From NCBI GenBank assembly GCA_029339195.1, contig JAPTJF010000493.1:1-44589 (forward strand): a DNA stretch of 44,589 nt. Direction: 5' to 3'. The notes under the pieces are model-generated. The model was not told where the DNA came from. It searched no databases and was given only the letters and a program-made list of their open reading frames with translations. The DNA comes from Micractinium sp. NFX-FRZ (taxonomy: Eukaryota > Chlorophyta > Trebouxiophyceae > Chlorellales > Chlorellaceae). Made by a program: the position numbers and the translations under genes. Numbering within the stretch: position 1 is the first letter of the stretch; each line of letters starts with the position of its first letter. Of the stretch, positions 1-9,500 are shown piece by piece.

Positions 1-670
1 GGCAGAGGCGGCAGCAGACGGCGGGGGCGCTGCAGGCACTGGCAGCGAGGTGGCACGCCTGCTGCCGCGGCTGTGGCTGTGGCACCTGCCTTGGGAGAAT
101 CAGCATAAGGAGGTGTATTGGCGCCTCGTGCTGAATGCCCTTCCGCTCGCCGCCCGCATGGCCAGCAGTGGCCCCCAGCCCTGCCCATGCGGCTCACCTG
201 ACACTCACCCTGGCCGCCGCCACCACTATTGGGACTGTCCTGTGGCTGCCGCTGTGCGCGCCACCCTGGCGGCTGAGCTGGATGGGCGGCACCCCACGCG
301 GCTGCAGCTCTGGCTGATGCGCACCCGCTGCTGGCACCTATGCCGGTGTGTGGGATGCGGTCTGCCTGGCAGCGCTGAGTGCCATGAATGCAGGTCGCCG
401 CGAGCTGATGTCAACAGCTCGCGCTCTGCACGTGCGTCAGGCTGGTGAGCGCCCATCCAACAGCGCCCACCCGCAATCACCCTTCCCCTCACCCGCTCAG
501 CTTGTGGCCGCAGCTGGCGGCACGCTGTCGCTCGCTTCCGGGACATGCTGCAAGACCTGTGTGCGGTCGGCACCGCGCCGGCCGCCGGACACAACGAGGT
601 GCCAGCTGGCCACGCATTCGTGTGCTGGGATGCTGGCGCTGAGCGCTGGCACCTGCACCGCCTCGCTTGA
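1..670 (+). pseudogene. LINE-type reverse transcriptase C-terminal remnant
   Basis: The first 320 bases, in frame 2, encode a segment with the look of the zinc-binding tail of non-LTR retrotransposon reverse transcriptases: YWRLVLNALPLAARM, then PCPCG, then HHYWDCPVA. The frame breaks near 320, and the coding sense resumes in frame 3 (GVWDAVCLAALSAMNAGRR). An apparent 56-nt intron at 445-500 (GTGAGC...CTCAG) then joins to AWRHAVARFRDMLQDL and on to a TGA at 668-670. The element starts outside the window, so only its 3' end is seen. The frameshift argues for a dead copy, although a sequencing indel would look the same. The family assignment rests on the Cys/His pattern and not on a search. Confidence 0.6.
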
Positions 671-1236
671 CTTGCGCTTGCCTGGCAGTGCCACTTAAGA
701 GCGCTGCCCGTGTTTGTTAGTGCACGCCTGTTTTTTTCCGTGGATGGGCCGCGGCTCTCGGGCCCCCTGGGCGGGCTCTCGTTAGCCCTTCACTGCATTC
801 GTGACGCCCCTTGTGGCTTTAGCTTACAGCAGCGGGGAGGCGGGCCCCCGCCCAGTGTTTTTTTGGTTCCCCCGACTGCAGTGCCTGCCCATCTCCCGGC
901 TGAGCATGCCTTGAGTAAGCTGCTCTGATCCCGTCCTGCAATGCGCTTGCGCCCGCATCTGCCTCGGGCATGGAACGCTCCCATCGGCGCGGGTAGGTGG
1001 ATTGGAGGCCTTTCGGGAGAACAACCCGGGAACAAGGGAGTCGAGGAGAAGACAAGGGTTGTGCATACCGCGGTGCAGGGGTGCGCCAACTCATCGACAG
1101 ATGTAATGTAGGACACGTCACAGCAGGGCCAACCTCGGAAAAGGTCGCAAGAACACGCAAAGTAAGGCACGTTTAACAAGTTGTATGAGCACCTTGCTGG
1201 CCGCCCGGCTGTGGCAGAGCACACTGCTCCGCTGCT

Positions 1237-1258
1237 GGGGGGGGGAGGGGGGGGGGGG
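1237..1258. repeat. G-rich homopolymer run
   Basis: Twenty-two bases that are all G except for one A. It may form a G-quadruplex and is a likely place for sequencing length error. Confidence 0.8.
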
Positions 1259-1698
1259 CATGGCGCAAACGGCGGGAGGGTCTCGAGGGTCACCCGCCAT
1301 CACATGTCAAGATGTGCAAAATCGTGTGGAGGACCCTGAACAGCTCTGCCACTCCTATCCGGAGCTTGGCAAAGCCAATAGGCCCCTAAACCCCCACCCC
1401 CCACCCACCAACAGTAAGCTGGCAACGGCATGCATATGCCCCAGTCTCCCTGTGCATCGCACGCATGGTGCTGTTTTGTTGCAATGGACGGGATCCAGCA
1501 GCGCTGGCAGCGGCGGGTGCAGGATTGTGCGGCAGCTGTAGTGCCGAGCGTATCGGCCCCCCGGCTCTTTATCTGCTTCCATTATATGTCCTTTGTTTTC
1601 TCTCTCTCCCATGAGTTTTGTCTTGCGGCTCTTATTCAGTCCCGGTTGTGTGCCGCGCCGGGAACCGTCATCTCTACTGAGACGTACACGGTGTAACA

Positions 1699-1720
1699 GG
1701 AAGGAAGGAAGGAAGGAAGG
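1699..1720. repeat. (GGAA)n microsatellite
   Basis: About five perfect GGAA units. No gene context is visible. Confidence 0.85.
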
Positions 1721-2699
1721 CTGCGGCAGGGACAGCACCCACGCCTGCCCCTGCTGCGCACGCGGCTGCACCTGCCGCTGCCATGGCGTTGTGGCAGCTG
1801 AGCCTTCTTTCCCGTGTGGTGTGGCACCCTGCGGCACTGCATCTGGACTTCGCCCCGAGCAGCACTGCCCAGATTCGTGCTGCAGTTAAGCTGGCAGCTG
1901 ATCCAGCAGCAGCTAAGCCCTTCCATCAGCACCCCCTGCTGAGTCCGCTGTCGTCGGCGGTTCGCTGCTCTGCGGAGCCAGCTGGCGGTGCCAGTTCTAA
2001 GCCAGCGCAATGTTGGGCCCCGTTCCTGTGTAAGTGTCCACTTGCTGCTGCTCTACGCATCTGAGGTGCTCTGCATGGAATGGAGAGGAGGGATCAGAGA
2101 CAGGGATCCTGCCGATGGTGTTCCTGCCAACGCCTCCATTGGCTGATCTGTTGCCTGGATGCCATCCACCATGCCACTGGCCAGGGCCATGCAGCTATCT
2201 GCTGCTGCCCCTTTCCAGCTGCACTCAGACCGTTTATAACAATACTTGGGGTGCTCAACATGTGCAGATAAATGCGACGAACTTATGCCGTGTTGCCTGC
2301 GCAAATCAGTTGCACCGGAGCGGGCAGACCGGCGGCGCGCTGCGTGCGCTGCGCTGGCGCCACAACGAGGCAGAGCTGCACAGAGCTTCATACCCGCACC
2401 TGCCTCCGGAAGTGTTTGTTAAAGTAACCTAGCGACATTTTGCCCCTCGCCGGAAGTGCGCTCGCCCAGGGGAAGGGCTTCCGCACCCTCGCCAGCCGCC
2501 CTGCGCCTGCCAGAGCGTGCTTCTTGGCTGAAGCACAAGCGGTAAGTATGAGGATGGGGCTCCAAGGGAGCGAGCGCACTGCGACTGTGGGCTGCTCCGC
2601 CGCTGGTGCTGACGCCGCCGCAGCAGGCCACCACACCTCCCTCGACCTGCTGCCCAGTGCCCCCTCGTTCCTTGATCCAGGACGCGTCAATCGGCACCA

Positions 2700-5600
2700 A
2701 TGGCTGACGGTGTGCCAGCTGGCTGGACCGCAGCGCATGCAGCTGCCCAGGCAGGCAATGCAGCAGAGCTCGAGGCATTGCTGGAAGGTGCACCCAGCAT
2801 GGCCAGTGCGGTGACTGAGCAGGGGCTGACGCCGCTGCACGCAGCAGCCAGCTCGGGCCAGGCCGCCGCAGTGTGTCTGCTGCTGGCGGCAGCACCACAG
2901 ACAGCCACAGCTGTGGACGTCAGGAGGCGCACACCTCTTCACGAGGCAGCTGAGCATGGGCATGCTGCCGCTGCTGCCCAACTTGCAGCAGCGGCGCCAG
3001 AGGCAGTGACGGAGTGGGATGCGGAAGGCTGGACCCCTATCGACCTGGCAACTGTCAAGGGGCATGCGGCTGTTGTGCAAGCCCTGCTGGCAGCCGTGCC
3101 AGCGACCGCTGCTGATACCGCCCCGGAGCAGTGGACGCCCCTGCACCTAGCAGCTGAGCGGGGGCACGCCGATGTTGCAGCATTGTTGCTGGCAGCGGCG
3201 CCCGCCACAGCCGAGGCGGCGGCTGAGGATGGTCGAATGCCCCTGCACGTGGCAGCCGAGTGGGGGCACGCCGATGTTGCAGCATTGCTGCTGGCAGCGG
3301 CGCCCGCCAGAGCACAGGCGGCGATTGAGGATGGCCGGACACCCCTCCATCTGTCAGCTGAGCAGGGGCACGCGGACGTTGCGGCGATGCTGTTAGCGGC
3401 GGCGCCAGCCACAGCAGAGACCGGAGACGGCGAGAATCTCCTGCCTATCCACAGGGCAGCGTCTGGGGGGCATGCGGCGGTCCTTCAGGTTCTGCTTGCT
3501 GCAGCACCGGCCACCGCTAGTGCCATCATCTCCGATGGCGGCTGGACACTCCTGCACTGGGCTGGCAGCGCTGCTGTGGCTGAGCTGCTGCTGCAGGCCG
3601 CCCCAGCCACGGCGTACGCTGTGGACGAGGATGGCAAGAACCCTCTACACACGGCAGCTGAGTTCGGGAAGGCAGGCGTTGCCCAGGCGTTGTTGGCGGC
3701 CGCCCCAGCCACAGCAGAGGCAACCTATGAGGACGGCCGGTCAGCTTTGCACCTAGCGGCTGAGTGCGGGCAAGCCGAGGTTGCGCAGCTGCTGCTGGAG
3801 GCGTCACCAGCCGCTGTCGAGGCAGCAGACGTGGACGGGAACACCCCGCTCCACGTGGCAGCAGATTACGGGCAGGTCAGTGTAGCTGAGGTGCTGCTGC
3901 AGGCAGCCCCAGCCACAGCATGGGCGGCTGACGCGGATGGGAACACCCCGCTCCACGTGGCAGCCAAATACATGCACGCTGACGTGGCGCAGCTGCTGCT
4001 GGCCACCGCACCAGCCACTGCTGCTGCCGTCAACCTATACAACTGGACACCCCTCCACTACGCGGCCGCCGGGGGCCACGCGGTTGTGGTGCAAGCGCTG
4101 CTCGCAGCCGCGCCAGCCACGGCAGCAGCTATGTCTGAGCACGGCGCAACTCCTCTCCTCCTGGCAGCCAGCAAGGGGCATGCCGGTGTGGCACAGCTGC
4201 TGCTGGCAGCCGCACCTGCCACGGCAACAGTTGCAGATGAGGACGGCAGACTGCCTATATACTACGCAGCTGTTTGTGGCTTCAACGATATCGTTTCAAG
4301 CCTGCTGGCGGCAGCTCCAGCCACAGCAACAGCCACCGACCAGCAGGGCGTGACCCCGCTCCATGGCGCAGCAGCCGAGGGCCAAACTGCTGCCGTGCAG
4401 GCCCTGCTGAAAGTTGCTCCAGCCACAGCCACGGCAGTTGACAAGCAGGGTTGGATCCCTATCCACCATGCCGCCTCCCGGGGCCACACTGCTGTGGTGC
4501 AGGCGCTGCTGGCAGCCGCGCCAGCCACAGCCGGAGCACTCACTGAGGAAAGTTTGACTCCTCTTCACCTGGCAGCTGTGAAGGGCCACACGGCTGCTGC
4601 AGAGGTGCTGCTGGCAGCCGCACCTGCAATGGCGGCGGCTGCAGGCCAGTATGGCAGACTGCCTCTCCACTGGGCAGCTAGTGAGGGCTTCAACGATATC
4701 GTATCAAGCCTGCTGGCGGCAGCACCAGCCACAGCAACAGCCACCGACCAGCACGTCATGACCCCCCTTCACTGCGCAGCCGAGGAGGGCCACACCGCTG
4801 CTGCGCAGGCCCTGCTGGCAGTTGCGCCTGCCACAGCCACAGCAGTTGACCAGGAGGGTTCGATGCCCATCCACCTTGCCGCCTCCCGGGGCCACGTGGC
4901 CGTGGTGCAAGCGCTGCTTGCAGCCGCGCCAGACACGGCAGCAGTCGTGGGTGAGGGCGGCCTAACTCTTCTTCTCCTGGCAGCCAGTAAGGGGCATGCC
5001 GGTGCGGCACAGCTGTTGCTGGCAGCCGCACCTGCCATGGCAGCAGTTGCAGACGAGCAGGGCAGACTGCCGCTTCACTATGCAGCTGCCCTGGGCCTCG
5101 CCGGTCTCGTGTCAAGCCTGCTGGCGGCAGCTCCAGCCACAGCCACGGCGGTTGACGAGCAGGGTTGGATCCCTATCCACCATGCCGCCTTCGAAGGCCA
5201 CGTTGCTGTGGTGCGGGCGCTGCTGGCAGCCGCGCCAGCCACAGCCGGAGCAGCCACGGACAACGAGGGTACCCCTCTTCACCTGGCAGCTGTAAAGGCC
5301 CACACGGCTGTTGTGGAGGCCCTGCTGGCGGCCGCACCAGAGATGGCCCGATGCCAGGACGTGCAAGGCTGGCTGCCCCTGCACTGGGCAGCTTGGGAGG
5401 GCCATGCGGCAGTTGCCGCAGCGCTGGTGACGGCAGCGCCAGCCACAGCAGAGAGCACAGGCCTTGGCGTGAAAACTCCACTTGATCTAGCCCTGGAACA
5501 CCAGCACTGGGACGCAGCCCGCTGCCTCCTCAGCGCAGGTCCCGTGCAGCGAGTGCTTGCAGCCTTGGGCCGCGCTGGTGAGCTGGCGCTTCCGCTCTAT

Positions 5601-5864
5601 GCCGGCCTGGTGGTCGCCCGTCTTCCCCTCAGCCCGGCAGAGTGGGGGCAGGTACCAACGCCTTGCCCGGGCCTGGGCCCTGTGCTGCCTGCTGCGGTAG
5701 CACACTCGCCGACGCAGGCACGCCTGCTGGTGGCAAACCTGCCAGCCGGGGATTCGCAGCGCCTGCGCACGGCCGCCCTGTGCCTGGCACGCCGGCAGCA
5801 GCGCCTGGGTGTGCACCTGCCCGCCCCGCTGGTGCATCAGGTGCTGGCGCTGTGCCTGGCGTGA
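2700..5864 (+). CDS. 28-repeat ankyrin protein, single exon
   Basis: A 1054-residue protein made almost wholly of 33-35-residue ankyrin repeats, 28 by eye, with the usual TPLHLAA...GHAAVVQALLAAAPATA pattern and extreme Ala richness. Ankyrin arrays are protein-binding solenoids; no enzyme domain is present. From repeat 16 on, the repeats fall into four-repeat super-units with a period of 136 residues (408 bp). The last ~105 residues are not ankyrin: they run from LGRAGELALPLY through LPLSPAEWGQVP to RRQQRLGVHLPAPLVHQVL, and are nearly identical in the paralog at 17911-20364. There is no signal peptide or membrane segment, so a cytosolic or nuclear location is expected. The start is the first ATG, and it aligns with the paralog's start. 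No intron is needed, in contrast to the neighbouring genes. Confidence 0.9.
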   Translation: MADGVPAGWTAAHAAAQAGNAAELEALLEGAPSMASAVTEQGLTPLHAAASSGQAAAVCLLLAAAPQTATAVDVRRRTPLHEAAEHGHAAAAAQLAAAAPEAVTEWDAEGWTPIDLATVKGHAAVVQALLAAVPATAADTAPEQWTPLHLAAERGHADVAALLLAAAPATAEAAAEDGRMPLHVAAEWGHADVAALLLAAAPARAQAAIEDGRTPLHLSAEQGHADVAAMLLAAAPATAETGDGENLLPIHRAASGGHAAVLQVLLAAAPATASAIISDGGWTLLHWAGSAAVAELLLQAAPATAYAVDEDGKNPLHTAAEFGKAGVAQALLAAAPATAEATYEDGRSALHLAAECGQAEVAQLLLEASPAAVEAADVDGNTPLHVAADYGQVSVAEVLLQAAPATAWAADADGNTPLHVAAKYMHADVAQLLLATAPATAAAVNLYNWTPLHYAAAGGHAVVVQALLAAAPATAAAMSEHGATPLLLAASKGHAGVAQLLLAAAPATATVADEDGRLPIYYAAVCGFNDIVSSLLAAAPATATATDQQGVTPLHGAAAEGQTAAVQALLKVAPATATAVDKQGWIPIHHAASRGHTAVVQALLAAAPATAGALTEESLTPLHLAAVKGHTAAAEVLLAAAPAMAAAAGQYGRLPLHWAASEGFNDIVSSLLAAAPATATATDQHVMTPLHCAAEEGHTAAAQALLAVAPATATAVDQEGSMPIHLAASRGHVAVVQALLAAAPDTAAVVGEGGLTLLLLAASKGHAGAAQLLLAAAPAMAAVADEQGRLPLHYAAALGLAGLVSSLLAAAPATATAVDEQGWIPIHHAAFEGHVAVVRALLAAAPATAGAATDNEGTPLHLAAVKAHTAVVEALLAAAPEMARCQDVQGWLPLHWAAWEGHAAVAAALVTAAPATAESTGLGVKTPLDLALEHQHWDAARCLLSAGPVQRVLAALGRAGELALPLYAGLVVARLPLSPAEWGQVPTPCPGLGPVLPAAVAHSPTQARLLVANLPAGDSQRLRTAALCLARRQQRLGVHLPAPLVHQVLALCLA
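4249..5464 (+). repeat. 408-bp higher-order repeat inside the ankyrin array
   Basis: Blocks of four ankyrin units recur. TTCAACGATATCGT begins at 4281 and again at 4689, exactly 408 bp (4 x 34 codons) later. A third, shortened block follows, with GRLPLHYAA again leading the unit near 5060. Confidence 0.75.
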
Positions 5865-6591
5865 GCGCCAACGGTATGTTATGCTCGTTTGTTCCCGCAC
5901 CCTGCAACCTCAGGATGTCATTTCCCGTGCCTGCCTGCTTGTGACCTCTGCACCCCCATGCGTTGCTACCCATGGTGCGTGCCCCCCTTCGCCCACCTGC
6001 ACAGATGCCCGCTCCATCTCCTCATCTCCTGGTGTACCGCTGGTGTACCGCTGTGCAAGCAAAGTCTGCCTGCTGGGGCGCAGCTATGCACGCTCTGTTG
6101 TGAAGGTCCTCAAACGCCTGTTTCCCTCCTTGCCCACCCCCAGCCTGCTTGCAAAGATACACTTCCCTGCCACCCCTGCATGCTTGCCACTGTGCCGTGT
6201 TCTGTGCCTTTGTCTTTGTTACACAGCCAGCTTGCACCACATGTTTTCGACGTCGAATCTTCTCAGCAAAACAACATGTACCAGACAATAAGCGTGGCCA
6301 CAGCCGTGCCCGCAGCAACACATGCCATGGCACGCAGTATTGGGGAGGGAGGAAGGGATCACAGCTCACCCAAGGAACTAACAGCAAATCGTTGTCACGG
6401 AAACCCGCAACATAGATACAACAACGGCAAATCAAAACTGCCTTGCGGCCGCTCAGCCGGCTGGCCGGCCAGCACACACACAAAACAATCGGGCATCAGA
6501 GCAATTGGCTTGCCAGCCAGCCGGTGCCCGCCAGCCTGCCTTCTCTCCCACCTCAGCTTTGATGCAGCTTCATACCAGCTTCGTTGCAGCT
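5865..6591. other. convergent intergenic region
   Basis: This stretch lies between the ends of the + ankyrin gene and the - B3 gene, so it should contain both 3' UTRs. I see no coding exon. A minus-strand TGTAA at 6223-6219 is a candidate poly(A) signal for the B3 gene. No plus-strand TGTAA was found for the ankyrin gene. Confidence 0.6.
6219..6223 (-). terminator. candidate TGTAA poly(A) signal of B3-chromodomain gene
   Basis: TGTAA is the usual poly(A) signal of chlorophyte genes. This one lies about 370 bases after the stop codon on the minus strand. Assigned by position and motif only. Confidence 0.4.
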
Positions 6592-9500
6592 TCACACTAG
6601 CTGCACCCCATCATCCAGGACGTAGGTGTGCAGGGGCTGGTCCAGGCAGGACAGCGGCTCCCACGTGGTCTCCTCATACCCCAACCACCTGCGATTGACA
6701 GGGGCCATGACAGGGGCATATTTGTGAGGCAGGGAAAACACAGCGAGGGATGAAGGAGGGAGGGCATGGAGGAGGGCGGGCAACGCAGGCAGCAGCTGGC
6801 AGGGCGCGCACGGAGTGGGGCACCAGCCAGGCTGGCCAGCCAGCAGCCGAGGTGTGCCGCCCTCGTGGCGGCGTCCCCACGCCCCTCTCAATCGCACACC
6901 GCCAGCTCTCGAACCTCTTGGGGCCCCGTACAATCAATGTGGACTGTGAGCCTGCCACCTGGCCCTTGCATAGCGTCTGGCAACCCTCTGGGCCCGCATA
7001 CCTTGCACCCAGCACGCCTCTTACACCCTGACTGGACACTGCACGCCCAGCCAACTCACTTGATGTGGCAAGTGCGGGCGTCCCCCTCCCCAGCCACCCC
7101 CAGGATGCGCTCAACCTCAAACACCTCCTCCTCTGCCGCCTCCTCCTGGGCCGGCGCCTTGGCGGCCTGCAGTGTCAACGGACGGGGAGTTACAGCATTG
7201 GTGTGTGTGCGTGCGCATGCGATGCCTCCTGCTGGGCCGGTGCGTACGAGCTGTCTGTGCATGAGCTATCAGGGCAGGAACCATCAGGGCTGGCAAGAGC
7301 TATCAAGGCCAGAAACATATGCACCAGCACCAGCATGCCTCACCTTGCCCCGCGCCGCTGCCGCCGCCTTCTTGCCGGCAGGCGCCCGCCCCTTCTTGCT
7401 CTGCTGCACCAGCTCCTTGGCAGCTGCCTTGCTTGGGGTCGCCTTGCCGACAGCCGCCTTGCTGGCAGATGCTTTGGCGGCCTTTTTGGTGCCAGCGCCT
7501 GCCTTGGCGGCCGGGGTGGGCTTGGCAGCGGGGCCGGCCTGCTTCTGGCGCTGCAGGGCGGCATGAGCGCAGGAGTGGCAGGGGGATGGCAGTGCCACAG
7601 GATGCAGGTTCAGGCGGCAGGCGATCACGCCAGCTGTGCAGATCGGCAGCTAGCTAGCGCAGGTGGAAAGCGGCGGGCAGGCAGCTGGATCCCAGCGCAG
7701 CAGGCAGCGCCGGATACGCGCCACTGCCCACCCACCCACACGCGCGGCACACACCACCTCAACCCAGCACGTGCCCGCCCCTCTCCCCACCTTGTTGGCT
7801 CCGGCAGACAGCTGGGCCTGGCGCTTGCGCTTGGGGGCGGCAGCCGGTGCAGCCGCCGTCTCCTGCTCCTCCTCCACCTCATCAACCTCATCATCCTCAT
7901 CATCATGGGCTGGCCCCTCTTGGGACAGCTCTGCGGCAGCAGTCTCCACTGCCGCAGGCTCACCCGCCTCCCCAGCACCCTCCTCCTCCTCCTCCGCTTG
8001 GTCCCCCTCCTCTTCTTCCTCCTCTTTCTCGGCCGCCAGCCGTGCCTCGCGCGCCTGCTCAGTCTCAAAGTCCATGGCCCTGCACAGCACAGCATGGCAC
8101 AGCACGGCTTAGCAGGTCAGATAAGCTGCAGACAACAGGCACCCACAGCAGTCCTCAGCACGGCCCACAGCGCGCGCAGCGCAGCAGCGCACCCAGCGCA
8201 CCCCAGTGCTGCACACCCCAGCCAGCATCCCACGGCGTGCCCCAGAGGGTGCCCAGTGCCGCACACCCCAGCCATCTGTGCACCAGCGCACCTGAACACG
8301 TGGAAGACGAGGCCAAAGGTGGTGGGCTCGCCGCCGCCCTCCTGCTGCCGCCGGCGGTGCTCCTCCTTCGGTAGGAGCTCGCACACCACGGCGTCGCCGG
8401 GGTACAGCTTCTGCGCCAGGTCAGCGAGGGGGGAGGCAAGCAAGCTCAGCACATGACACACGTCGCATGCCACTCCCCGCCAGGCCACAAGCTCTTCACG
8501 CTGGCTGGCACTGTGCAGCCTGCCAGGGGCACAGCTTCTTCGCCAGGCAAGGGAGGGGGAGGCAGTGAGCAAGGTAAGTTGAGCATGCTCTCTGCTGCTG
8601 CTACTGTCGGTAGGCGGCAGCGGTCCGGACACAGAGCTACATAACAGTCCCCACCATCCCACAATCACTAAATACCTGCCCAAATGATGCTGGCACTGCG
8701 GAGCCAGCCAGGATGCGACCACCCACCGCCCTGCACCAGCCCAGTTGCTGCATGCTCAGCACACGTCGTGTTGCCACCGCCGCTGAACATACGCTGTCGC
8801 TGAGCCAGCAGGTTACCACCCCCACTCACTTGGTCGCAGGCAAATCCCACCCAGTTGCCGCTGAACCCGTAGTCCCGTTTGTCCTTGCCATGGGGCAGCC
8901 ACACAATGTCCCAGCCCTGCACGATGGGGCGCGGGCGGGGCAGGGGGTGGGGTGGGGAGGAGGGAGGCAGATTGGAGGGCAGGGGCAGGGCATACAGGAG
9001 TGCCTGCCTGGTAAGCCAACGGGACAAATCCGGCAGCTAGTGGCTGCTTAAGCAGTTGCATCTGCTACAGGGGCCCCCGTTGGTCTGGCTGCCCAAGGCC
9101 GGCAGCTGCACGTGCACACAGCCCTGGATGCAGCCAACCAGCCCGGCGGCGAGCCGGACCCACACCAGCCGACACATGCCACGCTTTCCTAAGATGCACA
9201 GACATGGGGAAAGCGCGGCTTTGACAGGCAGTTGTCTGCCGAAACCAGCGGGCCGCCTGGCGCTCACATTGGTGGCGGTGTTGACGTTCAGGGCGCCCTC
9301 CGGCACCTCCTGCCCCGGCGGCAGGTAGGCAGTGAAGGTGCACCTGGTGTTGACACCCACCATCCTGCGGTGAGAAGGACGAGGCGGGGGGGCAAGGTGG
9401 AGACGGGCTGGCAAGGTGGGCAGGGCAGGTGGGCAGCGTGAGCACGAGTGGGGCGAGGGGGCCGCGCAAGCTAGGCTGTGGGGCTGCAGGCTGTTGGCTC

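Larger units (their letters stand above)
671..2699. other. 2-kb stretch without a recognisable gene
   Basis: Only low-complexity or short open frames occur here on either strand, and none has convincing protein sense or splice-compatible partners. It holds a G-run at 1237-1258 and a GGAA microsatellite at 1699-1720. The last 65 bases, from about 2634, are similar to the DNA just upstream of the ankyrin gene at 20364, so that part is probably 5' UTR or promoter of the following ankyrin gene. The rest may be the decayed 3' flank of the LINE remnant plus regulatory DNA. Confidence 0.5.
2634..5864 (+). repeat. left arm of inverted ankyrin-gene duplication
   Basis: The coding region and about 65 bases of 5' flank match, in opposite orientation, the segment 17911-20435. 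Upstream of the start codon both copies share CCCCCTCGTTC, a CAGGAC block and GTCAATCG in the same order. The arms differ by seven ankyrin units in total. Confidence 0.75.

Noticed and set aside
1775..2064. Plus-strand open frame starting MALWQLSLLSR
   Set aside because: Its hydrophobic start hints at a signal peptide, but no downstream exon or domain supports a gene.
2939..5481. Multiple repeated minus-strand frames opposite the ankyrin array
   Set aside because: They are shadow frames that repeat only because the ankyrin units on the plus strand repeat.
2700..5864. CRISPR-like regular repetition
   Set aside because: The 102-bp period is the ankyrin codon repeat; the units are continuous and coding, with no unique spacers.
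7065..8456. Plus-strand open frame of 463 codons
   Set aside because: It is antisense to exons 8-11 of the B3-chromodomain gene, whose splice phases and domains are consistent.
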